Shown here: piece after piece, positions 24,387-33,257 of the stretch
How positions within the stretch are numbered: the first letter of the stretch is position 1
How the letters are laid out: each line of letters starts with the position of its first letter
Assembly: GCA_964236535.1 (NCBI GenBank)
Contig: CAXSEF010000012.1
Span: 1 to 56,480, forward strand
DNA: 56,480 nt
Direction: 5' to 3'
From: CAXSEF01 sp964236535
GTDB lineage: Bacteria > Pseudomonadota > Alphaproteobacteria > Acetobacterales > Acetobacteraceae
Notes under the pieces: generated by a model
Seen by the model: only the letters and a program-made list of their open reading frames with translations
What the model was told of the DNA's origin: nothing
Databases searched by the model: none
Made by a program: the position numbers and the translations under genes

Positions 24387-27166
24387 CCGAACGCCCCCAC
24401 CTCGTGGGTGATCGCGGTGCCGATCTCGCGCACCATCCCAAACAGCCGGCGCATCGGCTCGAAGATAGTCTTGTGCTCTCGATCGTAGGACACCGCGGGC
24501 CGGGAGCTGCGGGCCTCGCCATAGTCCCGGGTGCCGGCGGGATCCGGCCGCGCCGGGAAGACGTCACCGAGCAGCGACAGCGCGCCCGGCACGTCGAGGC
24601 GCAGCACGCGCTGCATCAGAGCCTGACGGGTGATCCCGTGGCGGGCCGAGAAGTCGGGGATGCGGATGGCGAGCAGCCAGATGTTCTGGATCACGGCGAT
24701 GCGCAGCGCGTGCAGAAGCATCTCGCGCGAGCCCATGCGCGGCGCGTCGGGCCAGACCTCGCGCAGCATCAGATGGTCGGACTGGATGCGCCGGAACATC
24801 GCCTGTGCCGAGGCCCAGAGGTCCAGCTCCTCCAGCGCGCGCGCCACCTCGGCGAGCTGGCGGACACGGGCCGGATCGCGGGCGTGCGCCGCGTTGTCAA
24901 GCCATGAGCCGGGGTCGAGCAGGGTGACGACGGCGCGCAGCACGTCGAGGTCGGAGTGCAGCAGGGCGTGGCGCGCGAAGTCGAGGGCGCGGTTGAAGCG
25001 GGGGCTGGAGTCGCGGAACTCGGCGAAGCTCTCCGGCTGGCGGGCGGCGGCGGCACCCAGGCCCTGCAGGGTGTTCGCGCACCAGCCGACCTGCTGCAGG
25101 ATGGCATTGTTGGGAATGGCGCGCAGCTCGCGCGGGTGGCGGATGATGGCGGGACCGGTGGCGCCCTCGCTCTGGCGGGCCGCCGGACGCGAGCCGGTGG
25201 GGTCGAGCAGCGCCGGCCCGAAAGCGCCAAGCAGCGAGGCGTAGCCCTGGTCCTCGACCAGTTCCTGCATCGACAGCCCGACCGAGGCGAAGAAGTCGGC
25301 GGCGAAATCGGCGTCTGCGTAGATCGGATCGACGGTCTGCGGCACCGGGGCCAGCGCGTGGCGGGCGATCGCGGCGACGGTGGCAAGTGCCAGCTCCGGC
25401 GTGCCGAACAGCAGGTAGCCGTCGCCGCCCTGGAACGCGCTCTCCTGGCGGACCCGGATCCCGGCACGGGCCAGCGCCTGGCGGGTGGAGGCGGGGGCAA
25501 GATAGCGCAGCCGGTCGGGTAGCGAGTTGGGGTGGGCGCCGCGGCCGATGCTCTCCCCGTGGGTGTCGAAAAACACGACCTCGATGTCGGTGAGCTTGTG
25601 GCGCACCAGGGCGTCGGCGACGCGCAGGCGCAGGCGTTCGATCAGGTAGGTGGCGGCGAGCTGGCCGATGTAGCGGCCCGAGTCGCTGTAGCCGAACTGC
25701 AGGCAGAGCCGGCCGTTCGCGCGCAGGTAGGCGCGGTAGTGCGGCGAGCGCAGCGCCTCCTCGATCAGCCGGCCGCCGGTCTGCAGCGCCTCGGCGGTCT
25801 CGAACAGCGGGCTGATCTCGACCTGCCGGTCGATGCCGAAGTGTTTGGCAAGCCAGAGTGCGGCGAGCAGGGTGTAGCCGGACTCGGTCTCGGCGATCAG
25901 GAAGCGGACCGGCGAGCCGGCGTCGATGTGCTTGGTGATCTGCGCCACCGTCATCAGCAGCAGCGAGGCGGAGGACTGCTCGGCGAGGATGGCGCCGAAA
26001 TCGATCGGCAAGGTCTCGACGCGGTCGAGTGCGGCGTTGATGTCGACCAGCAGCTTGCGCCGGCGCGAGGGATCGGCGGGCGGCTCATCGAAGCCGAGGC
26101 GCATGCGGATGGCGTTGTGCAGCTGGGCCGAGTTCAGGCGCACGTGGGTGTGGGCGAGCGACAGCCCGTGCGAGACCAGGCCGGCGCGGATCACCGCGAG
26201 CGCGTGCTTGGTGTCCGGCTCGGCGGCCGTGATCGCGGCCGCGAACATCCCGGAGAGCAGCTCGGTGGAGGTCATCGCCACGTCGCGGCGGCCGACGAAC
26301 TGCTCGGCGAAGCGGGCGGCCTGCTCGGGGTCGGCACGGGTCGGGCAGGTCTCGATCTGGGCGGCGACGGCGGTGGCCGCCTCGGCGACGCGCTGGCGCA
26401 GCGTCTCGGTACCGGGGAGCGGGCTGAGCTGGTGTTCCAGCCGGCTGAACTGCAGGGCCTTCATGCGCAGGCGCAGGCGCAGGGTGTCCCACCAGCCGAT
26501 GTCGGTGCGGCCGTCGGTGTCGTAGCCGACCCAGCTGGCCAGGATCACCGGGCAGGGCACCAGCTCGGCCCAGCGGTCGCGCCAGACCGGCCGTGCCGCG
26601 TCGAGCAGAAAGCCGTTGAGGCGGTCGATGGCGTCGCGACCGTGGCTGATCGCGGCGACCGCCTGGGTGAACTCCTGCTCCAGCGTTGGCCGTTCCGGGC
26701 GGTGCGAGACCTGCGCGCCGTCATGCACGGCCGGGCGTCCGCTCGCCGCCTCGGCCAGCTCGGCGAAGATCTCGGGTGGCAGGGCGAAGGTCGGATGGGC
26801 GGTGAACACGGCGGCGAAGCGGGGGCGCTCCACCGCCTCGCGGAACTGCGCGTACTGCACCGGGCTGTCGAACGGGTCCGGCCGCACCAGGGTCTGGGCG
26901 AGCAGCTGCAGGCTGTGTTGGGAGCGCTCGGGCTCGATGCCGCCGACATAGGCCGCGAGCCGGGCGGCGCGGTCGGTGAACGCCGCGTCGCGCAGCGTGT
27001 GGATCAGCGCCTCCAGCGCGGTGGGCGTGAGCGCGCCCTCGTCCATCGCCAGGCCGATCGACAGCGCCACCGCGAGCACCGGATTGCCGAATGGGTCCTC
27101 CTCCAGCCGCTCGCGGGCACGCTCGGTGAGGGCGATGAGGGCGGTCGGCGAAGTCATGTCTGCCAT
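24383..27166 (-). CDS. ppc: Phosphoenolpyruvate carboxylase, divergent type
   Basis: A 927-residue PEP carboxylase, which adds bicarbonate to PEP to form oxaloacetate. TAHPT (122-126, catalytic His124) is kept. Other family blocks are altered: VGYDTDGRTDIGWW replaces the usual GGDRDGNP region, GYSDSGRYIGQ replaces the GYSDSxKD block, and THGESIGRGAHP replaces the glycine-rich HGRGGxxGRGG loop. Overall length and order still fit the family. MADM at 27166 is the chosen start; an ATG three codons inside is possible. No strong ribosome-binding site is visible. The gene is divergent from the helicase gene. Confidence 0.85.
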   Translation of the reverse strand: MADMTSPTALIALTERARERLEEDPFGNPVLAVALSIGLAMDEGALTPTALEALIHTLRDAAFTDRAARLAAYVGGIEPERSQHSLQLLAQTLVRPDPFDSPVQYAQFREAVERPRFAAVFTAHPTFALPPEIFAELAEAASGRPAVHDGAQVSHRPERPTLEQEFTQAVAAISHGRDAIDRLNGFLLDAARPVWRDRWAELVPCPVILASWVGYDTDGRTDIGWWDTLRLRLRMKALQFSRLEHQLSPLPGTETLRQRVAEAATAVAAQIETCPTRADPEQAARFAEQFVGRRDVAMTSTELLSGMFAAAITAAEPDTKHALAVIRAGLVSHGLSLAHTHVRLNSAQLHNAIRMRLGFDEPPADPSRRRKLLVDINAALDRVETLPIDFGAILAEQSSASLLLMTVAQITKHIDAGSPVRFLIAETESGYTLLAALWLAKHFGIDRQVEISPLFETAEALQTGGRLIEEALRSPHYRAYLRANGRLCLQFGYSDSGRYIGQLAATYLIERLRLRVADALVRHKLTDIEVVFFDTHGESIGRGAHPNSLPDRLRYLAPASTRQALARAGIRVRQESAFQGGDGYLLFGTPELALATVAAIARHALAPVPQTVDPIYADADFAADFFASVGLSMQELVEDQGYASLLGAFGPALLDPTGSRPAARQSEGATGPAIIRHPRELRAIPNNAILQQVGWCANTLQGLGAAAARQPESFAEFRDSSPRFNRALDFARHALLHSDLDVLRAVVTLLDPGSWLDNAAHARDPARVRQLAEVARALEELDLWASAQAMFRRIQSDHLMLREVWPDAPRMGSREMLLHALRIAVIQNIWLLAIRIPDFSARHGITRQALMQRVLRLDVPGALSLLGDVFPARPDPAGTRDYGEARSSRPAVSYDREHKTIFEPMRRLFGMVREIGTAITHEVGAFG

Positions 27167-27216
27167 GTGCGCAACGATGACGCTGCACTGGCGGGGCCGC
27201 AAGTGGTGTCGGGCGC

Positions 27217-27273
27217 CGGCAGGGCCAGAGGCTCTGCCCCCGAACTCCGCCAGGGCGAGCCGCCCTGGACCGG
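27217..27273 (+). repeat. Intergenic palindromic repeat, copy 13 (partial)
   Basis: Left part only, in the 358-base divergent gap between ppc and the helicase gene. Hairpin 1 is CCAGAGGC with GCCCCCG (decayed). Hairpin 2 is CCAGGGCG with CGCCCTGG, another compensated variant. The rest of the gap shows no gene. Confidence 0.75.
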
Positions 27274-27524
27274 TGCGATAGGAGGCGGCGCGTTCGCCGT
27301 GCCCGATCGCGCGGATCCAGGAACGGCTCGCCTGCGCAGGTCTGGGCTTAACGTGCCCCAGGTCCCGGTCCGTTCGGCCATTGGCAGCGCCGTTGGAAAG
27401 GAGTTCAGCTTCGCTTGCCACGGCCGGTTGCCGCTGGTGGTCCGCCGCGCCTGCATCGGCTATGCAGCCCTCCGCCGCCGGGTTGTCCGTTGCTGGCGCC
27501 CCCGCAGCATGGCCGACCTTCACA

Positions 27525-29171
27525 ATGCCCTTTCCCGACGCCCATCCCGCCTTGGCCCGCGCGCTCGCGGAACACGGCTACATCGAGCCGACTCCGGTTC
27601 AGGCGGCAGTGCTGGAGGCGGGTGCCGACGGGCGTGACCTGCTGGTCTCGGCACAGACCGGGTCGGGCAAGACCGTGGCGTACGGGCTTGCGGTGGCGGA
27701 CACGCTGCTGGGCGAGGCGGAGCGGCTCGGGCCGGCCGCAGCCCCGCTGGCGCTGGTGATCGCGCCGACGCGCGAGCTGGCGATGCAGGTGCACCGCGAG
27801 CTGGCGTGGCTGTACGGCGAGGCGGGCGGGCAGGTGGTCTCCTGCGTTGGGGGCACCGATGCCAGGCGCGAGCAGCGGGCGCTGGCAGGCGGCGCGCACA
27901 TCGTTGTCGGCACGCCGGGCCGGCTGGGCGACCACCTGCGGCGTGGGCAGCTCGACATGGCGGCGCTGCGCGTGGTGGTGCTGGACGAGGCGGACGAGAT
28001 GCTCGACCTGGGCTTCCGCGAGGAGCTCGAGGCGCTGCTGGACGCGACGCCGGCGCAGCGGCGGACGCTGCTGTTCTCGGCGACGATCGCGCCGGAGATC
28101 GTGTCGCTGGCACGGCGCTACCAGCGCGAGGCGAAGCGGCTCGACCTGCGCGACGGGCGCGAGCCGCACCAGGACATCGAGTACCGGGTCGTGCAGGTGG
28201 CGCCTGGGGAGACCGAGGGGGCGCTGGTCAACGTGCTGCGCCAGGTGAACTCGCCCGCGGCCCTGGTGTTCTGCGCGACCCGCGAGGCGGTGCGGAGGCT
28301 GCATGCGGCGCTGGCGGACCGGGGATTCCAGACGGTGGCGTTGTCGGGCGAGCTGAGCCAGGCGGAACGTACCGAGGCGTTGGAGTCGCTGCGGCGGGGG
28401 CGGGCGAAGGTGTGTGTGGCGACCGACGTGGCGGCGCGCGGACTCGACCTGCCGGACCTCGGGCTGGTGGTGCATGCCGAGCTGCCAGCAGACCGGGCGG
28501 CGCTGCTGCACCGGAGTGGGCGGACCGGACGGGCCGGGCGCAAGGGGCTGAGCGTGCTGCTGGTGCCGGGGTCGAAGCGTCGGCGGGCCGAGCAGCTGCT
28601 GCAGGCGGCGGGGATCGCGCCGGCCTGGAGTGCGGCCCCTGGGCTGGAGGCGATCCGCGACCAGGACCAGGCCGCGCTGATGGGGCACCCGGTGCTGCGA
28701 GAGGCAGCGTCGGACTCCGAGCTGGAGCGGGCGCGGGCGCTGCTGGCGGGGTACTCGCCCGAGGCGCTGGCGGTGGCAGCGGTGCGGCTGTACTCCGCGA
28801 GCCTGCCGGCGCCGGAGCGGCTGACGGAGTTGGCCCCGGTCGCCAGCGGGCCGCGGGCGCGGCCGGATGCCGGGACCGTGGTGTGGTTCCGCGCGGCGGT
28901 GGGCCGGCGGGAGAGTGCCGACCCGAAATGGCTGCTGCCGCTGATCTGCCGGATGGGGGCGGTGACGCGCAACGAAATCGGCGCGATCCGGGTGTTCGCG
29001 CACGATACGCGCTTCGAGGTGGCCCGGGCGGCGGCGGAGCGCTTCACCGAGGCGGTGTCGGCGGCCGACAGCTCGGAGCTGCGGATCACCCGAGCCGAGG
29101 GTGCGCCGCCGCGGGCCGAGCGGCCGGCGCCGTACGCGAAGCGGCCGTTCAAGGCGCGTCGGCCGGCATAG
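27525..29171 (+). CDS. DEAD-box ATP-dependent RNA helicase with DbpA-type RNA-binding domain
   Basis: A 548-residue helicase. Q motif near residue 25 (PTPVQ), Walker A AQTGSGKT (43-50), PTREL (81-85), DEAD (154-157), SAT (185-187), and motif VI HRSGRTGRAGR. A C-terminal domain (about 450-530), with DPKWLLPLICRMGAVTRNEI, matches the RNA-binding domain of DbpA, which targets 23S rRNA hairpin 92. The tail is Arg/Ala/Pro-rich and basic. A role in 50S subunit assembly is inferred. The frame is open upstream, but the ATG at 27525 gives the family N-terminus. Confidence 0.93.
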   Translation: MPFPDAHPALARALAEHGYIEPTPVQAAVLEAGADGRDLLVSAQTGSGKTVAYGLAVADTLLGEAERLGPAAAPLALVIAPTRELAMQVHRELAWLYGEAGGQVVSCVGGTDARREQRALAGGAHIVVGTPGRLGDHLRRGQLDMAALRVVVLDEADEMLDLGFREELEALLDATPAQRRTLLFSATIAPEIVSLARRYQREAKRLDLRDGREPHQDIEYRVVQVAPGETEGALVNVLRQVNSPAALVFCATREAVRRLHAALADRGFQTVALSGELSQAERTEALESLRRGRAKVCVATDVAARGLDLPDLGLVVHAELPADRAALLHRSGRTGRAGRKGLSVLLVPGSKRRRAEQLLQAAGIAPAWSAAPGLEAIRDQDQAALMGHPVLREAASDSELERARALLAGYSPEALAVAAVRLYSASLPAPERLTELAPVASGPRARPDAGTVVWFRAAVGRRESADPKWLLPLICRMGAVTRNEIGAIRVFAHDTRFEVARAAAERFTEAVSAADSSELRITRAEGAPPRAERPAPYAKRPFKARRPA

Positions 29172-29519
29172 AGGGCCACCTGACACCGTGCGGCGTCGCC
29201 CCGTGATTGGCGGCGGCACCTCATGGCGTCGGGCACGACCTGGCTATGCCCAGCTCTGCAAAGGGCTCCACCATTCAACAATGAAATCCTTTGATTCCAA
29301 TTGTTGCAGGGTCATCGCCTCCGATGGAAGAAGCTGGATGCTGAGTCCCGGCATTTGGCAAAGCGGGCGCAGCCGTGCAGGACTGGCCCATGGCGCGTCT
29401 TTCAGTGGGTGCCACAGGAGTGCACCACCAACTCCTGGGATCAAACGGCCTGCCGCTTCGGCAACCATGCACGGCGTTGCTCAAACCGCCCCGACGACCG
29501 CTGGGATCGGGAGGTTGGC
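29172..29519. other. Intergenic region, no gene seen
   Basis: 348 bases between the convergent helicase and fliJ genes. Locally less GC-rich around 29275-29310. Short open frames on both strands show no recognisable protein, and no copy of the dispersed repeat is present. Confidence 0.5.
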
Positions 29520-29933
29520 TCATGCCCGATGGCGGCCGATCTCGTCGAGCTCGAGCTGGGCCTTGCGCTGGGCCTCTCGCTCCGCCTCGTCCTCGCGCCG
29601 CTCCAGCATGGCCTGCGCGGCCTCGGCGGCGGCACGGGCCAGGGTGGTGGCGGCGCGCGCGCGGTCGGTCGCCGCGGCGGCGAGGCTCTCTGCCCGGCGC
29701 ATGCGGTCGAGCTGGCGCTGTCCGACCGGTAGCCAGACGGCGAACGCCTCGACTGTCGCGTCGTCGGCGGCCAGCGAGCCCGCGACCTGCGCCTCCCTGG
29801 TGATGGCGCGCTCCGCTTCGAGGGCTGCAGCGCGCGCCTCGTCCTCGACGGCGAGGCATTCGGCCAGGCCGCGCCGTGCGGCATCGACCTCCATTCGCCG
29901 CACCTTCACGAGGGTGCGCAGGGTGTCAGACAA
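29520..29933 (-). CDS. fliJ: FliJ, flagellar export chaperone / ATPase stalk
   Basis: A 137-residue, almost wholly alpha-helical, coiled-coil protein rich in Ala, Glu and Arg. It begins MSDTLRTLVKVRRMEVDAARR. Sequence identity among FliJ proteins is low, so the call rests on size, coiled-coil character and position. Its start overlaps the end of fliI by eight bases. FliJ acts as the central stalk of the FliI export ATPase and links it to FlhA. Confidence 0.82.
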   Translation of the reverse strand: MSDTLRTLVKVRRMEVDAARRGLAECLAVEDEARAAALEAERAITREAQVAGSLAADDATVEAFAVWLPVGQRQLDRMRRAESLAAAATDRARAATTLARAAAEAAQAMLERREDEAEREAQRKAQLELDEIGRHRA

Positions 29934-31326
29934 GGGCGGTCTCCTGGTCCATGCTTGGGTTCATCGCCGCGGCAAGTGCGGCGAAGCTGTCGGCGAGGCC
30001 GGTGCGGTCGTGGCGGTCCTGACGGAGCACCGCCTCGATCCGGGGCGCCAGCGCCACGGCCTCGTCGACCGCGCTGTCGGCACCGGGCTTGTAGGCGCCG
30101 AGGCGCACCATGTCGGCCATCTCGGCGTAGAGCGAGAGCACGGCGCGAGCACGGCGGGTGAGGACGTTCTCCTGTGCGTCGTTGCAGCCCGGCACGGCGC
30201 GGCTCAGCGAGCGCAGCACGTCGATGGCGGGATAGCGCCCGGTTTCGCCGATGCGGCGGTCCATGACGATGTGGCCGTCGAGGATGCCGCGCACGGCGTC
30301 GGCGACCGGCTCGTTATGGTCGTCGCCCTCGACAAGGACGGTGAACAGGGCGGTGATGTGCCCTGCGGTGCCGTCCGGCTGCTGCAAGCCGGGACCTGCG
30401 CGCTCGAGCAGGCGAGGCAGCTCGGCAAATACGCTGGGCGGGTAGCCGCGGGTGGCCGGAGGCTCGCCGGCGGACAGGCCGATCTCGCGCAGTGCGAGGC
30501 AGAACCGGGTAACGCTGTCCATCAGCAGCAGGACGGAGCGTCCCTGGTCGCGGAAATGCTCGGCGACGGTCATCGCGGAGTAGGCGGCCTCGCGACGCAT
30601 CAGCGGCGAGGAGTCCGAGGTTGCGACCACCACGACGGAGCGGGCCAGTCCCTCGGGCCCGAGATCGTCCTCGAGAAATTCACGCACCTCGCGGCCGCGC
30701 TCGCCGACGAGAGCAAGGACGACGACGTCGCAGGCGGTGTTGCGCGCCAGCATGGACAGCAGGGTTGACTTGCCGACACCTGAGCCCGCGAACAGTCCAA
30801 GCCGCTGGCCGGTGCGGCAGGTGGTGAAGGCGTTCATCACCCGCACGCCAAGGTCGAGCCGCCCGCCGAGCCGAGCACGCAGCGTCGCATCGGGCGGGGC
30901 GGCACGGACCGGGCGCGCGGTCGGGCCTCTGCGCGGCCGACCCAGGGAGTCCATGGGACGCCCTAGCGGATCGATCACCCGGCCCAGCCAGGAATTGTCG
31001 ACGGCGAGCCTGCTGCCGCCGGCATCGTGCGGCCGCAGGGGCGAGGCGGCTGCGGCGCGGGAGCCGGGCCCGATCCCGTCGAGTGCCGCGAACGCCATCG
31101 CGCGGGCCACGCCCTGGCGGAAGCCGATGATCTCCGCCGCGACCTCCTGCCCGGTGCGGGCCTGCAATGCGACGCGGTCGCCGGCGCAGACGTGGCCGCC
31201 GAGACCCGAGATGTCGACCGACAGCCCGGACAGTGCGGTCACCCGGCCCTCGACAGTGCAGGACGCGACGTCGTGCAACGCGTCGGCAGCTTCGCGCAGG
31301 CGGGCAAGGATGTCAGAACGTCTCAT
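29926..31326 (-). CDS. fliI: FliI, flagellar type III export ATPase
   Basis: A 466-residue F1-beta-like ATPase. Walker A GSGVGKST at 181-188. VVLALVGERGREVREFL and the Walker B region SVLLLMDSVTRF lie downstream, and the C-terminal FLAEMADMVRLGAYKPG-like block (here LYAEMADMVRLGAYKPG) is typical. It powers unfolding and export of axial flagellar proteins together with FliH and FliJ. It is divergent from ctrA with a 163-base intergenic region containing two TTAAC/GTTAAC sites. It overlaps fliJ by eight bases. Confidence 0.96.
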   Translation of the reverse strand: MRRSDILARLREAADALHDVASCTVEGRVTALSGLSVDISGLGGHVCAGDRVALQARTGQEVAAEIIGFRQGVARAMAFAALDGIGPGSRAAAASPLRPHDAGGSRLAVDNSWLGRVIDPLGRPMDSLGRPRRGPTARPVRAAPPDATLRARLGGRLDLGVRVMNAFTTCRTGQRLGLFAGSGVGKSTLLSMLARNTACDVVVLALVGERGREVREFLEDDLGPEGLARSVVVVATSDSSPLMRREAAYSAMTVAEHFRDQGRSVLLLMDSVTRFCLALREIGLSAGEPPATRGYPPSVFAELPRLLERAGPGLQQPDGTAGHITALFTVLVEGDDHNEPVADAVRGILDGHIVMDRRIGETGRYPAIDVLRSLSRAVPGCNDAQENVLTRRARAVLSLYAEMADMVRLGAYKPGADSAVDEAVALAPRIEAVLRQDRHDRTGLADSFAALAAAMNPSMDQETALV

Positions 31327-31356
31327 TAACGCTGTCCTATCCCATTCTAGTTAACA
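31326..31356. promoter_or_regulatory. TTAAC half-sites between fliI and ctrA
   Basis: TTAAC at 31326-31330 and GTTAAC at 31350-31355 lie in the divergent region. These match CtrA half-sites, but the spacing (TTAA, 21 bases, TTAA) is not the canonical seven. Autoregulation is possible but not shown. Confidence 0.3.
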
Positions 31357-31489
31357 GAGCGCTGCCAGGTGTGGCGATTGAGCCGCAAAATTGGTCTGTT
31401 CGCAAAAAATACACGGTAAAGATGAGAAAATGATGGATGAACACACGCTCAGGTGGTATCTCCTGTGTATCGGAAACGGAGAAAACCTC

Positions 31490-32236
31490 ATGCGTATCCT
31501 TCTGGTTGAAGACGATCTCACTACCGCCCGTGGCGTCTCATTAATGTTGAAGGCCGCTAATGCCATGGTCGACGTGATCGACACCGGCGAGGAGGCACTC
31601 GAGATGGTCCGGCACTACGACTACGACGTCGTTGTGCTCGACCTCATGCTGCCGGACATGGAGGGCTACGAGGTCATTCGCCGGATGCGCGCTGCACGCC
31701 GGGATACGCCGGTGTTGATCCTGTCCGGGCTGTCGCGGCCGCAGGCCAAGGTGAAGGGCTTCGCGGTCGGTGCGGATGACTTCATCACCAAGCCGTTTGA
31801 CAAGGCAGAGCTACTGGCGCGCGTCCAGGCGATCGTCCGCCGCAGCAAAGGCTACAGCCAGCCGGGCCTGCAGGTCGGGCCGCTGCACCTCAACCTCGAC
31901 AGCCGCGAGGTCAGCGTGGATGGGCAGCCGGTGCATTTGACCGGCAAGGAATACTCGATCCTCGAGTTGTTGACGCTGCGCCGCGGCATGGTGCTGACCA
32001 AGGAGGCGTTCCTCAACCACCTGTATGGCGGCATGGACGAGCCGGAGATGAAGATCATCGACGTGTTCATCTGCAAGCTGCGCAAGAAGCTCGCACAGGC
32101 GGGTGCGGGCAACCTGATTGGGACGGTATGGGGCCGCGGCTACGTCATGCGTGAGCCGGTCGAGCACAAGGCAAGAGCGGCGGCGCAGGAAATCCGGCAG
32201 CTCCCGGTCGATATTGACATGATGTCGGCAGCCTGA
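31490..32236 (+). CDS. ctrA: CtrA, cell-cycle response regulator
   Basis: A 248-residue OmpR-type regulator. The phospho-acceptor is D51 in VVVLDLMLPD, with acidic pocket E7-D8-D9 and K102 region TKPFDKAELLARV. The C-terminal winged helix contains the CtrA-specific EPEMKIIDVFICKLRKKL and TVWGRGYVMRE. CtrA is the alphaproteobacterial master regulator of flagellar, chemotaxis and division genes. In non-Caulobacter lineages it mainly controls motility. The frame is open 33 codons upstream of the ATG, but the ATG at 31490 gives the family start. Its position beside the flagellar locus fits regulation of motility. Confidence 0.95.
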   Translation: MRILLVEDDLTTARGVSLMLKAANAMVDVIDTGEEALEMVRHYDYDVVVLDLMLPDMEGYEVIRRMRAARRDTPVLILSGLSRPQAKVKGFAVGADDFITKPFDKAELLARVQAIVRRSKGYSQPGLQVGPLHLNLDSREVSVDGQPVHLTGKEYSILELLTLRRGMVLTKEAFLNHLYGGMDEPEMKIIDVFICKLRKKLAQAGAGNLIGTVWGRGYVMREPVEHKARAAAQEIRQLPVDIDMMSAA

Positions 32237-32272
32237 GAGGCAGTATCGTGCCATGGGCAGCCGGTCGCTAAC

Positions 32273-33100
32273 TCAGGCGGGAGCGCTGCCTGGCGTCATC
32301 GCCATCACAGGCAGTTCGTCGCAAACGGCGGGCGAACGATCGGTCCGTGCCGACGCAGTGTCCGGTGCCCGCAAGGCCGGCGATTGCCGGGCGGGCGGAG
32401 AGGGCGCGCCTGCGCAGACCAGCAGGGCCTGCGACGTCGGCAGCTCTATGAGCTGTCCCGGACGCCCAACCATGAACTCGGCGAATGCCTCGCGTACGCC
32501 GTCGAGGAACGAATAATCATGCGTCATGATAATGCCGCCCTCCACCATCCGGGGATGGAAGAACTCCAGGCATGCGCGGGTACTTGATTTCAAATCTACG
32601 TCTAGGTGGACGAAGCTGAACCGCTCGTCCTCGACGCCTGCAGCGGTCTCGGGGAACCGACCGGGATGGAGCACGACGCTCGGCTCGTCCTGCAGGAAGC
32701 TGCGTACCGACGCCAGCGACGATCGATACTGACACTGACGCAGGTGCTGGCGCTCGGCAATGTCTGGTTCCGGCAGCCCGTCGAAGGTGTCGAACAGGTG
32801 GAGCGTGCGCCCGGCGCTGGCCACGCTGATCAGCTTGGCGGAGCAGCCCTGGTAGACGCCGACCTCGGCCATCGCACCTTGCAACCCGCTCTGCGCGCGC
32901 GCGATGGAGTGCACCAGGAACGACTCCGTGCCGCTCAGCAGGGATTCGCGCTCGCGGCGGGTGGTGCGAATAAGGTCGAGCACCTCCTTGGACTTGTGAC
33001 CGCCGAGGCTCAGCAACTCGAGCCGGGCCATGATCCCCATGGCGACGCTGCGCATGAGCGGGCTGCTCCCGTACAGGCGATGCAGGTAGCGGTTCTTCAT
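32273..33100 (-). CDS. TylF/MycF-like SAM-dependent O-methyltransferase
   Basis: A 275-residue protein. AEVGVYQGCSAKLI (SAM-binding loop), HLFDTFDGLPEPD, and FVHLDVDLKSSTRACLEFFHPRM with GGIIMTHDYSF are hallmark blocks of the macrocin O-methyltransferase (TylF) family, which methylates sugar hydroxyls using Mg2+ and SAM. The substrate here is unknown. Its location next to ctrA in a flagellar neighbourhood makes surface-glycan or flagellin-glycan methylation a guess. Start placed at ATG 33100. The long upstream open frame lacks family similarity and runs toward nadK. Confidence 0.8.
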   Translation of the reverse strand: MKNRYLHRLYGSSPLMRSVAMGIMARLELLSLGGHKSKEVLDLIRTTRRERESLLSGTESFLVHSIARAQSGLQGAMAEVGVYQGCSAKLISVASAGRTLHLFDTFDGLPEPDIAERQHLRQCQYRSSLASVRSFLQDEPSVVLHPGRFPETAAGVEDERFSFVHLDVDLKSSTRACLEFFHPRMVEGGIIMTHDYSFLDGVREAFAEFMVGRPGQLIELPTSQALLVCAGAPSPPARQSPALRAPDTASARTDRSPAVCDELPVMAMTPGSAPA

Positions 33101-33257
33101 CCACAAGGGCAGGACACTCCGATATTGCGCGGCATCATGCTGCCGCGACTCCGCCAGGACAATCTCCGTCGACTGCGGGACCGCACCACCCCGACAGCGT
33201 GATCGCCGCTGCGACCCAGGCCCGCTCGTACCGCTTCGGCCATGCGGCAGGAGCGGA

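Noticed and set aside
25532..27637. Long plus-strand open frame antisense to ppc
   Set aside because: Same reason: shadow of a well-supported gene.
31326..31356. Canonical CtrA box in the ctrA promoter
   Set aside because: The two TTAA sites are 21 bases apart, not seven, so only half-sites are claimed.
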